Both the position numbers and the translations under genes were made by a program. 64,000 nucleotides of DNA from an uncultured Prevotellaceae bacterium (GTDB lineage Bacteria > Bacteroidota > Bacteroidia > Bacteroidales > Bacteroidaceae): assembly GCA_946402905.1 (NCBI GenBank), contig CAMIYC010000002.1, positions 83,605-147,604 of the forward strand, given 5' to 3'. The notes under the pieces were generated by a model. The model was not told the origin of the DNA, ran no database searches, and saw only the letters and a program-made list of their open reading frames with translations. Shown here piece by piece: positions 36,201 through 45,500 of the stretch; within the stretch, counting starts at the first letter, position 1, and the number at the start of each line of letters is the position of its first letter.

Positions 36201-36496
36201 TTGGTCTCCTTTGTAGACATGCCTACGTAGGAGAACACCAGCACCGACTGTTCGGAGGGTACTGTCAACTGGAAGTTACCGTCGATATCAGTTACCGTTC
36301 CCAGGGCACTTTGTCCTTTTACTATTACCGTCGCTCCGATCAAGGGCTCACCGGTGTTGTCTGTGACTGTACCCCTTACATTGATGTTGCCCTGTGCATA
36401 TAGCACTGTGTTGAAGACGAACAGCATCAGAATAGCGGGAATGGTCTGTCTAATCAGTTGCTTTAGATTGTTAGATTTTGACAGATTTTGATTCAT
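33275..36496 (-). CDS. SusC/RagA-family TonB-dependent transporter (first pair)
   Basis: The ATG at 36496 (M-N-Q-N-L-S-K-S-N-N) gives 1073 residues; the longer frame adds 43 AT-rich codons that are unlikely to be translated. After a signal peptide ending L-Y-A-Q there is a carboxypeptidase-regulatory-like domain (38-112, R-G-T-V-T-D-N-T-G-E-P-L-I-G-A). Then come the TonB box E-E-V-V-V-V-G-Y-G-Q-Q (117-127), the plug with P-L-I-L-V-D-G-V-K-R and I-S-V-L-K-D-A-S-A-T-A-V-Y-G, and the barrel ending Y-N-I-G-F-K-L-Y-L. It leads the locus and takes up glycan fragments with the SusD encoded next. Confidence 0.94.
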   Translation of the reverse strand: MNQNLSKSNNLKQLIRQTIPAILMLFVFNTVLYAQGNINVRGTVTDNTGEPLIGATVIVKGQSALGTVTDIDGNFQLTVPSEQSVLVFSYVGMSTKETKVGKQRNIQVALEEDNQLEEVVVVGYGQQKKASVVGAITQTTGEVLERSAGIGSVSAALTGNLPGIATIASTGQPGEEDPRIYIRGAAAWNQDAQPLILVDGVKREIKSVDITSVATISVLKDASATAVYGVEGANGVILITTKRGVEGKARIDVGFNATLKAVSKLPRKYDSYDGYMLRNQAIEHELALGGAASWAYYRPQTFIDNFRNQDYTVKPNYNAYGDYLGDYSQAERYPNIDWQEEMFKDFTLSYNTNINLSGGTKFVKYFVAFDFQNEGDMTRIWDNHQGYEGGYSYNRLNVRSNLDFQITKTTQFRVNLAGSNAQQKTPRYYYGNSGEFFQQQQWAGAYRMPPNVYPVRFANGAWGYSRLAASNMANSPMNVATSGYELGTITRIFTDFSLEQNLDFVTKGLIARGTISWDNEFREGNRGIANGPNGGGGHVNNTAYIKPEDGQLLFENEIFATTGFDFFEKRDWEHQAGRVSSTSRATEMSLQLFWGREFGVHNITVMGNWKRRINAGNADLEFKREDWVFRTTYDLMDKYFAEFNGAYNGSQKFSPDNRFAFFCSGAAGWMLSEEKFMRRLKEKRIIDMFKIRGSIGEIGDDSAGDRWAYLTNWQVIGPFTMNIDNSQSIFTGYKEASVAMPDLRWATVSKKNLGFDYAILGGMFAGSFDWFRDDRYDIFIFGSDRSVPSYYGAAKTPDINKGKIKNTGFEFEVRFNKVLKNGMRFWTNANYTYAHNIIKLKDDPALIPSYRKAQGYSQGQYTSFIDNGFIGNYDELYSVPERESNDSQVLIGDHYIVDFNGDGKVDETNDQAPYGYTGTPEHTYNATVGWEWKGWSMFAQMYGVTGVTRDVTLTSFPDQLLTVYDNGKWWNPADGTGKVVVPRFNTQVSYNNGTQFLFDGSYFRLKNVEVAYTWTKGWIKNLGFTSLKIYLNANNLFLITKMPDDRESNYGWSGGGGAYPTVRRYNIGFKLYL

Positions 36497-36558
36497 AATG
36501 CTATAGTTAGATAAGATAATAATTTTAAATTTTGACAAATTTTGGCTAATATTGGGTA

Positions 36559-36566
36559 CAAAATTA
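36559..36566 (-). promoter_or_regulatory. Candidate -7 box (TAATTTTG) of the SusCD locus
   Basis: TAATTTTG on the minus strand fits TAnnTTTG and lies 63 bp before the susC1 ATG in a very AT-rich region. Other near matches exist, so this is tentative. No sigma/anti-sigma or hybrid sensor gene lies beside the locus. Confidence 0.3.
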
Positions 36567-36740
36567 TTAATAATGCTGAAATTTTTGATTTTTGTGTGTT
36601 TCAAAAACTTTTTATTTTGCAACATTCTTTCAAATTACAATCAAATTGAGATATTTGATGGCATTCGGGAGTGTTGTGCCCTTTTGAAGACTATTATCAG
36701 AAAGTGTCATTCATGGTATCCGGGCAAGTCTTACATTTGG

Positions 36741-37718
36741 CTATTTCACACTCAGGTGCGTATGCCCGTTGGGCAGTGAAGCTGGTGGTGTGACGTTGGG
36801 CATGTTGATCTTGCTGGTGAGAATGGCTATCTTCTCCGCTCCCTCTTTTCCCTTGTAATCACCAGTGCTTTTTACAGCCCCATAGCCTTCGGGCAGGATG
36901 TAGTCTCCCACGATGGTGTAATGGTTGGTGGCACATGTCTTGGCTTTTTTCATGTCAGCCCTGTAGTTGTCGTAGGTCAGTTGCCCCACCTCGACGCTCG
37001 ACTTGATGAGCTTGTTGATGGGGGCATTCATGTTGAACTGCAGTAAGGCCGGTATATCGTATTCGCATTTGGAGCGTACCGTGGGGATGCGCTCCTGGAA
37101 TACCCAGTCGTAGAGGAATGTGGGTCTGGTGCTTGTGATATTGTATTGATATTCGATAATGCTGCCGGCTTCGATGTCGGGCACCACCACGTGCATGACC
37201 ATATAGTTGCCGTCCAGGCGTTCTTTTGTGTAAGAGTCGGTCTTGATGGTCTTTTTTACCACTTTTCCTTTCTCATTCTTTGTGAAAACCTTGATGCTCA
37301 AATCCGACACCTCGTCACTATAGAAGGATAGACTGTCGTCGGCATTAAAGTAGGTGATGTCGATGTTGGCGTGCCTGGCTCCTTCTGGTCTGAGGATTTT
37401 TGTGCGGAGCTTCACCTCATATTTTACGAGGATATTGCTTTCTTCGATATCGTTTTTGCCAAAATCCATCAGATTGTCAAGGCTGACATCGTTGAAAGCC
37501 TGGTTGGTGTTGAACAACTGATCTGAAAGTTGATAGGTGACTTTCATGGTCTTGCATAGAATGATGGCATCTGCATTGATGGCGTCGCCCCATCCGGTGT
37601 ATTCCCATTCCATGCTTGACGGCTTCCCGAATTTTTCATTGGGCAACTGTGCTTGAGCCGTGCTCCCGCCAATCAGAAATGCGGCCAGTATACAAAAATG
37701 CTTTAAAAGTGCTTTCAT
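36741..37718 (-). CDS. Secreted DUF3857 protein without a transglutaminase domain
   Basis: The 325-residue protein has a signal peptide ending A-Q-A-Q. It shows the DUF3857 pattern of long strands (E-S-N-I-L-V-K-Y-E-V-K-L-R-T-K, H-V-V-V-P-D-I-E-A-G-S-I-I-E-Y-Q-Y-N-I, F-L-Y-D-W-V-F-Q). Many DUF3857 proteins continue into a transglutaminase-like core; this one ends about 25 residues after a P-E-G-Y-G motif, so it is either a short form or truncated. It stands alone with its own promoter. Function unknown. Confidence 0.78.
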   Translation of the reverse strand: MKALLKHFCILAAFLIGGSTAQAQLPNEKFGKPSSMEWEYTGWGDAINADAIILCKTMKVTYQLSDQLFNTNQAFNDVSLDNLMDFGKNDIEESNILVKYEVKLRTKILRPEGARHANIDITYFNADDSLSFYSDEVSDLSIKVFTKNEKGKVVKKTIKTDSYTKERLDGNYMVMHVVVPDIEAGSIIEYQYNITSTRPTFLYDWVFQERIPTVRSKCEYDIPALLQFNMNAPINKLIKSSVEVGQLTYDNYRADMKKAKTCATNHYTIVGDYILPEGYGAVKSTGDYKGKEGAEKIAILTSKINMPNVTPPASLPNGHTHLSVK

Positions 37719-37769
37719 GACGATTTGATGAATAAAGTGTTACAAAGACTGCTTATGCTGAATCATCAG

Positions 37770-37777
37770 CAAAGATA
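37770..37777 (-). promoter_or_regulatory. Bacteroidetes -7 box (TATCTTTG) of the DUF3857 gene
   Basis: Exact TATCTTTG on the minus strand, 52 bp before the start at 37718. Confidence 0.6.
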
Positions 37778-37832
37778 GGAAAAAAAAGGAAATAATCATC
37801 ATTTTTGGTTGATTTTTTCTTATTTCTTTTTT

Positions 37833-37845
37833 AGGGTGTCCTTTT
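37833..37845. repeat. Solo inverted-repeat end related to the 280-bp element
   Basis: AGGGTGTCCTTTT here matches, over 13 bases, the outer end of the 280-bp element at 55550-55829. No matching second end was found nearby, so this is a decayed or truncated copy, or chance. Confidence 0.4.
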
Positions 37846-37902
37846 GCAGGCCGTCGCAGTGTGCAGATATGGCGACTAAAAAAGGCATGCCTCAGTCCTG
37901 TC

Positions 37903-37997
37903 TGTTGCGTTGACAACGCAACAAACGGAACGGAGGGGGCGGCACCAGGGCTATGCTGCTGTATAGGGGCGAGGGCCTATGCTGCCGTATAGGGGCG
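37903..37997. repeat. Hairpin and two GC-rich 21-bp repeats
   Basis: TGTTGCGTT-GAC-AACGCAACA is a perfect 9-bp hairpin (37903-37923). CTATGCTGC-T/C-GTATAGGGGCG occurs at 37951-37971 and 37977-37997 with one difference (period 26). The stretch between 37778 and 38080 holds no gene. Confidence 0.6.
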
Positions 37998-38080
37998 TCG
38001 GTGGGCGCAGCAGTCAGCGACGGGCTCGCTTCCGCTGCCCTTATGGATGTAAAGGTCGATGCCTCTTGAGTCTGTAGTTT

Positions 38081-38968
38081 TTATTTCCTGATGGTTTTGT
38101 GCCCGTTGACAATCATTACACCTTTTTCATTATTATTGGCGGGTGTGCCGTCGATACGGTAGATTTGTGCAGAGCCTTCCCTTTGCAAGGTGGGGGAGTG
38201 GGTCACTTTTGATATGCCCTCTGTCTTCTCTTTGAATTCTGCACGCGCTCGGGCCAGTTGTCCGATGAAACGCTCATGGTTGCGTATCATCTGATAGAGT
38301 ACGGTGCCAGCCATCCGTCCGGCATCCACGTCGCTCTGCCAATGATAGCCGGCAATGACGCGGCTTTGACCGAACTCATAGCCACGCGTGAGAAGACCCT
38401 CCATGGCCTCCGGCGAGGTGTTGATATCCGCCAGCAGCAGGGCTGAGGTCCAACCCAGCACGGTATGGCCAGAGGGATACGAGCCCTCAAGACGGTGCTT
38501 CTCTTCCTTCTCAGGCACGATGGTGCCCTCATTGTAGTAGGCGTAGGGGCGCATGCGGTTGAAGTAAGCCTTGGCGTCAGAGTAGATGCTGTCGCACGAG
38601 GCACACACGTCTTGCAGGATGCTATATATCTCAGGGGTGTCTTCCTTGGTAATCTCCAGTCCGAAGATGCCTCCAAACTCTTCGATGATTGTAGCCATGC
38701 TATATACGGCATCGCGCTTGGCCTGGGCGCAGCGTGCCTCGTCGAGCCGCATCAGTTTCCCCCATAGATACTGTGACTGGTCGGCTACAAACCTTGCAGA
38801 TTCAAACTCTGGCGGTGCCGGCAGGATATTGGCCATATTGGGCAGTTGAGCCTTGGTAAAATACGCATGTCCGTTCTTTTCATCGCCAGCAGCCTGGACA
38901 TTGGCCATGCCACAGAATAATAACGCTGTGGCCAGCACATACATTTTTTTCATCTTCATTTTCATCAT
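38081..38968 (-). CDS. Class A non-specific acid phosphatase (PhoN/PAP2 type)
   Basis: The start at 38968 (M-M-K-M-K-M-K-K-M) gives 295 residues with a signal peptide ending V-Q-A-A. The three-part phosphatase signature is complete: K-A-Y-F-N-R-M-R-P, then G-S-Y-P-S-G-H-T, then S-R-V-I-A-G-Y-H-W-Q-S-D, with the nucleophilic His in the last. It should dephosphorylate organic phosphates in the periplasm. After the catalytic domain there is a tail (I-Y-R-I-D-G-T-P ... K-G-V-M-I-V-N-G-H-K) like that of other secreted proteins in the window, unusual for this enzyme class. Confidence 0.9.
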   Translation of the reverse strand: MMKMKMKKMYVLATALLFCGMANVQAAGDEKNGHAYFTKAQLPNMANILPAPPEFESARFVADQSQYLWGKLMRLDEARCAQAKRDAVYSMATIIEEFGGIFGLEITKEDTPEIYSILQDVCASCDSIYSDAKAYFNRMRPYAYYNEGTIVPEKEEKHRLEGSYPSGHTVLGWTSALLLADINTSPEAMEGLLTRGYEFGQSRVIAGYHWQSDVDAGRMAGTVLYQMIRNHERFIGQLARARAEFKEKTEGISKVTHSPTLQREGSAQIYRIDGTPANNNEKGVMIVNGHKTIRK

Positions 38969-39039
38969 CTTTCTTAGTTTATAATTTTTATGTCGAAGAT
39001 CTATGTGTAAAATCATTTACACTATTTACACTGTGATTG

Positions 39040-39047
39040 CAAAGATA
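39040..39047 (-). promoter_or_regulatory. Bacteroidetes -7 box (TATCTTTG) of the acid phosphatase gene
   Basis: Exact TATCTTTG on the minus strand, 72 bp before the chosen start. It puts the transcript start inside or after the first codons of the longer frame, favouring the start at 38968. Confidence 0.55.
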
Positions 39048-39417
39048 AAAAAAAATATTCAAACGTCGGTGACTTGACTTGTTTTTAGGAGAATTCAGCC
39101 ATTTTATCACATTTTTTATAGAAATAGTGATGAAAAATCGTATCCGAATCTCCGTTCTTGTGGTATGTCTGTTTACAAACTCCCAAAAATTAGAAAAAAG
39201 AGTTGATTTTTTCAGCAAGTCTGCCTTTTCTTATTTTTTTTTATTATTTTTGCACAATGTTTAACTATTATCCACAGACAGATCAGCACCATCAACGTCT
39301 GCGAAGGATGCGTCAATTTTCGTAGCCTATTCTTCATTTTGTCGCAAAATCCTTGCTGATGTCGCAACAAGTGAAAAAAAATGTAATTTTAAGTCAGCAG
39401 GCAATGAGAAAAACAGA
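39048..39417. other. AT-rich divergent intergenic region
   Basis: This stretch separates the divergent acid phosphatase and giant-protein genes. No ORF with coding character, stable hairpin or repeat was seen beyond AT-rich upstream regions suited to promoters. Confidence 0.5.
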
Positions 39418-39425
39418 TATCTTTG
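39418..39425 (+). promoter_or_regulatory. Bacteroidetes -7 box (TATCTTTG) of the giant-protein operon
   Basis: Exact TATCTTTG on the plus strand, 86 bp before the ATG at 39511. A second match, TACTTTTG at 39497-39504, is so close to the ATG that use of it would give an almost leaderless mRNA. Confidence 0.55.
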
Positions 39426-39510
39426 CATGAACCTTGTCCAGTTCTACTCTCAGTAGACACCTGTCTTCTCTTTTTTGAATATATTGATAAAAATTATACT
39501 TTTGCGGAAT

Positions 39511-42500
39511 ATGAACAATGATTTGAAAACAAGACATCAGCACAGGCGAAGCGCCTTTAAGCTGTTGGCCATTCTATTGGCATTGTTTGCGTCGGCTGTG
39601 CCCCGGGCGGCACTGGCCGACGAGAATGAGAACACGGCACTCTACATGGTGACCGTCGCTGGTATAGACCAGTTGAAATTTGAGATGCCTATCTATGACG
39701 ACGAAGGCTACGACGGCTGGATAGACAACGGCTGGGTTTATGTCACCCCCGAGGGGGGTAACAAGCAGACCCTGTTGCGCTATTACACCAAAGAAGCCAG
39801 CCACAACCCTACGGCCCATTTTTACAAGGGCGTCGACGGCCCCATGGTGCTGAAGCGCGACCGTGACTACTCCGACGTGACGGTGACGACCTCTGAGCAG
39901 AAAGCCGAGATTCCTTTCATGACAGGGTCTTCAAATAATGTGTGCAAGCTCTATCTTACGTGGACGGTACCCAACTCCATGCGTGGCAAGTCGCTTAAGA
40001 TCTCATGGTCTGTCCACAAGAAGGGTAATGGTCCTATTGGCCCTGCCGGCGAGAGTACGTGTGATATCAACATCAACCCCACGACTGTATGGTTTTCCGC
40101 GGCTCCCGAGCTCACCAAGCCTTCTCTGATGGAACCGATGCTGGGTTTCGACGCCGATCATGCTGGAGAGACGATGGTCATCTACACCATGGCCTCCAGC
40201 GATATCAAGAGCATGAAGGCATTCTACACCGAGGTGAATGGGAAAAGTGAGACACGACGGGAGAAATTCTTAGACTCCGACATGTCGGGCTTCCTCACCC
40301 TCGATGCCTCCAAGTGCTACAAGGATGTCTATCTCCAGTCCAAATACGTCGACTCCGAGGGTAAGGTGCGTGTGGCCGATTCCGACCCTATCGTCGTGCC
40401 CACGCTTCACCAGCCCTACGACCTTACGGCCACGCTGCAGGAAGACGGCACGGTGAGCATCAGCTGGAAATGCCGCAACAAAGAGTGGAACGACATCAAT
40501 CCCAACGACACGTGGGATATCCAGCGCAACACCACCGGTGCCCTCAATGCCACTGCGAAATGGGTCTCGCTCGACCCCGTGTCGTTTCTCAATACCGACA
40601 CCACCTACACCACCACCGACTTCACACTGGCTTCCGACTACCAGGGCCAGCCGGTCTATTACCGTGTGCGCCGCACCTCCACCGCGGCATGGGACTGGCG
40701 TGAGGGCACTTATGCCCAGACGCAGTTGCCATACGTGGTGATGCTGCCTGCCGTTGGTGACGCCACCGTCACCCGTGGCACCTGGAGTGACGTCAGCCAT
40801 CCCATCGACTTCACCTTCGGTTTCGGTGGTCCGCAATACGACAGTCAGGGACGCTTTATCTTGCGCACAGCCGCCGACTGGGAGGCCCTGGCCCAGCTGG
40901 TCAACAGCCGCACCGGCGATATCAATGTGGTGATGGCATCCGACATCGACCTGGGTAAGAGCCAGACGATGATCGGTACCAAATCACGTCCCTATCGCGG
41001 CACTTTCGACGGCAACGGACATATCCTGACGGTACATTATGTAGACACCATCCACCAATACGTAGCTCCTTTTGCCTATGTGACGAGTAGTCCCACTTTC
41101 TGCAATCTGCATGTGGCGGGTACGATCCTCGCCAAAGAAAAATTCACCGGCGGACTGATCGGACTTGCCTCCAGCTTCACATATATCAACAACTGCCGCT
41201 CTTCTGTATCGCTGACCACCAAGATCACAGGCGACGCTACCAGCGGTGGCTTTGTATCCCATCAGCAAATAGGTGCTACTCACATCGACAATTGTATCTT
41301 CGATGGTTCTCTGGTAGGTCCCAAAGCCCATAGCTTCGGCGGCTTCATCGGATGGTCAGAAGGCAGACCCGTCATCAGGAACTGCCTGTTCGCTCCTGTG
41401 AAGGTCGAGATAGACCCCACTCTCACTTCATGCCGCAACTTTGCCCGTGTAAGGAATTCTGCTGAGATACAAGACTGTAGCTATCTGACATCCATAGAAG
41501 GTCTGGAGACCGATTCCAAGGGCTACTATATCCTGCGCAATGCCGAGGACTGGGATAAGTTCAGGCAGAAAGTGCTGGACGCCGGAGGCAATAGTGATGT
41601 CAATGCGATCATGGCCAATGACTTCGTGGCAGTATATTCCATTGGATACCGTAACGACGTACCCTACCGCGGTACCTTCGACGGCAACGGCCATACGCTG
41701 ACCGTGAACATCAACAGCCCCCAGTCGGCTTTTATAGCTCCGTTCTCACGCATCAAAAATGCCACCATCAAGAATGTCACGGTGAGAGGTCTCCTCAGGG
41801 GTAGCATCCACACTGCGGGTCTCGTGGGTATGGCAGAGAACGGTTCGACCAATTACTTGGACAACTGCCACGTCGCTGCCGACATCATCACCACAGAGTA
41901 TCATGCCGGCGGCATCATGGGACACGGACATTCTGCCAAGAACTATATCCGCAACTGCCTCTTCGACGGCACTATTACGGCTGAGTACTACAACGTCAAC
42001 TCGTATGCCGGTGCTTTTATGGGCTGGGAAGACGGCGGCACGTCCAATGTAATACAAAACAATCTGGAGGACGGCACCTATACCAATTTCAACCATGCCG
42101 GTATGAACTATGTCGCTTCTGGTAGTGCCTACGGCGGCACCAATGGCTGGTCTACCCATGGATGGGGTGAGACTAACGCTGTAGGTGGTCTCAGCAGCAA
42201 CGAACTGGTCGCCAAGCTTGGATCCGGCAACTGGCAGCCCTTCGGTTTGCTTGCCGTGCCCAAGTTGACAGAAGTCGAGCTCGGCCAAGGCACCAACGCT
42301 CAGGACTTGAGCACCTCGCTACTGCTCAAAGCGCTGGGTGATCAGTGGGAGCACAGTGGTGTGTATCCTACCCCCCGACTCAATACATCCTCCTCCCCTG
42401 AACTTGCTGCCACTATGTGGGATCAGCGTGCCCTGCTGACACTTATCGTGAATAAATCGGTCGACGGCGAGGTGAAATATACCGAGCGGCGCGAGCTGAC

Positions 42501-45500
42501 CGAAGACGAGTGCAAGTCGGGTAAGCTGCATTATGAACTGGTGACCTCCTGCGTGGATCATGATTTCCGCTTCGTGGTGGAGCAGCGCAACTCCCGTCTT
42601 GAGCCTTCCGATACCCTGGGTGCGATAGTCAAGAAGACTGAGACGGGTGAGCTCGCCCGCTATGAGTTCAGCAGCAATGTGCAGGTCGACAGCCTCAAAT
42701 GCACCACTCAGCAATCTTCAGTGATACTGACCTGGAAGGTGACGGGCACTGGCGACTACTTCCGTGTCCTGCGCCGTGACAAGGCTACCGGCGAGGAAGT
42801 GGAGCTGGAGAGTGCCTACAATATCAACACCTATATCGACAAGACCCCCAAGGCGCAGCATGTGTATGTCTACACCGTGGAGGGCGTGACCAACTGTGAG
42901 GGACTGCATGTGAGCCGTTCGAGCGCCGACGGATGGTGCCAGCCCACCGGCATGGTGCGCGGCTACGTGCGCCTGACCGACGGCACGGGCTTGGGGCAAG
43001 TGAAAGTGACGGCCGAACCCGACGACTCGACGAAGAAGTACGGGGGTGTGTTGCGCACAGCCATCACCGACGACACCGGCTTCTTCGAGATCGACAGCCT
43101 CATCTACCAGAGTCAGGGCACTTATATCATCACCGCCGAGAACACCGGCGAAGAGGGCGGATTCACCACGTTTTATGCCAACTTCAGCGAAGACTGCAAC
43201 CTGGTGACCGATGCCCGCGTGACCATGAACACCTACTACCTGCTCTCGGGCTACGTGATGTACGAGGGCACCTCGGTGCCCGTCATCGGCGCGCAGTTTG
43301 AGCGCGACGGCGAGCTGGTGCACAACGGCTCCGGCAAGCCGGTCATCACCGACTCCCAGGGCAAGTTCTCCGTATCGCTGCCCGCCGGACCGCACAGTAT
43401 TCGTGTGGTGAAAGACGGACACGTCTTCGCCGACGGCGGCTTCTATGTAGACCCAGACGCCGCCGACACGACACACCCCAGCTGGCAGAAGTCGGTGGCG
43501 GGCTATGTGTTCTGGGACCAGACCCGCGTGATGCTGCAAGGCCGCGTGGCCGGCGGCAACGAGCAGGGCGACAAGCCCCTGGGACAGCTCATGTCGCAGA
43601 ACAACCTGGGCGACTCGCTGACCATCGTCATGCAGCTCGAGGGCGACAACGCCTCGTGGCTGGTGCGCGACCAGCAGAACCCCAGTGTCACGGAGCGCCA
43701 CACCGACTATATGTTCGCCACCAGCCAGCTCGACACCTGCCACATGGACACCTACCGCCAGCGGCTGGTCGTCAAGCCCAGCCCTGTGACGGGTGAATAC
43801 TGCGTGCCCATGCTGCCGGTGAAATACAAGGTGACGGAGATCTACGCCGAGGGCTATGCCACCCTCTTCCAGACGGGCGAGGTGGGGCAGACTATCGACC
43901 TCTCAGACTATGTGCAGGGCGACACGGCCACTTACAGCCGCATCTACCACGCCGCCCCGACGCTCTCCGTGAGCCAGTTCAACCTCACGGGCAAGCCCTA
44001 CTTTGGCATCCCGAGCTACACCGACATGGACAACACCGGCAAGGTGGTCACCATCGAGCTGTGGAACGACTCCACCAACACCTATTCCTTTGGCTATCCC
44101 GTCTTTATGGCGGGCAGCCCCATCATCATGACGATGGCCGCGGTGGAGAAATACTACTATAACAACAACATCAGGCAGCGTGAACCCGACATCGTGCACC
44201 TGAGCGGTGGCGAGGTGCGTATCAACAACGCCCTCGTGAGCTTTAATGAACAAGAGACCCTCACCCTCGACAGCCTCGGCGAGTGCCTCTACCGCTTCAC
44301 GCCTCAAAACCTGACCTTCACCGAGGAGGGCGACCTGGCACTCAAGACGCTCACTATGACGCTGCTCTACGACGGCACTTATTACGACGTGCAGCCCTTC
44401 AACGACGAGCCGCTGCAGGGCTATGTGATGGCCTCGAAAGCCAAGAGCAATGGTCGCCGCGTGGTCAACGACGGCGGCGCCTATCTGATCGACATCCTGC
44501 GCGACCCGCCTGGAGCAGGCTCTTCGGCGTTCATAGAGACCGGCACCAAGCTCAACTACACCTTCTCGGAAAACCTGAAGGTACAGATCGGCGGCAAATT
44601 CACTTTCGGCAGGAGCGATGGCGATCATAATGTATGGCATGGCTTTTGGACGGGCAACGGAGCCGGTGATGTATATGGTTCACAGGAAGTGAACGTCAAG
44701 CAGACCGATTATTTCACGATGTCGTTTGTCACTACCTATTATAACAGCTGGCAGTATGGCTATTCCTTCGAGACTACGGAGCGTATCAGCACCTCCAGCA
44801 ACAACACCAACGTAGGCCGCGACGCCGACTTGTTTATTGGCATGACGCGCAGCAGCATCATGGAGGATGCCATCGCCGTGCGTGCCATCAACGAAGACAC
44901 CTACAACATGCTCACCACACATGCGGGCGGCACCTACACCGTCGACGGCGTGGACTTCAGCGTGAAGCAGGGCACCATGAAAGTGCTGGCCCAGGGAAAG
45001 GACAGCAAGGGCAAGAAGGTCTATCTGGTGCGCGACGAGGTGCTCAGGTTCTATACCGATTTGAACAGTACCTTCGTACACTCGCAGACATACATCGAGA
45101 AAGAGCTCATACCCGAGTTGTTCAACCTGCGCAATGCGCTCATCCTGCCTAAGGGTACCTCCGAGACCGATGCCAAGGCTGTGGCCAAGACCAAGGGCTG
45201 CGCCGTATACATCAGCAAGGTGCCGATGGAAGACGAGAATTTCGGACTCGGCAAGGATTATTACACTCAGATTAATCCTGATGAAGGCTACTATCCCGAC
45301 TCCATTGCTGCCATCAACAGCAAGATCAGCACTTGGATCGGTTTCCTGGCCACCAATGAGAAAGAGAAGCTGCAAGCCAACGACTTGGTGAAGCGCTATG
45401 AGGTGGACGGGCGTAGCAGCGTTTCCTACACCGAGACCTTCGGCACCTCGCTTTCGGAGAGCCGCTATTGGCAGATACCGCTTGTCGGCTCTGGATTTGG

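Noticed and set aside
39475..39510. TTG start of the giant gene 12 codons upstream
   Set aside because: It would put a hydrophobic stretch before the basic N-region of a normal signal peptide and overlaps a possible -7 box.
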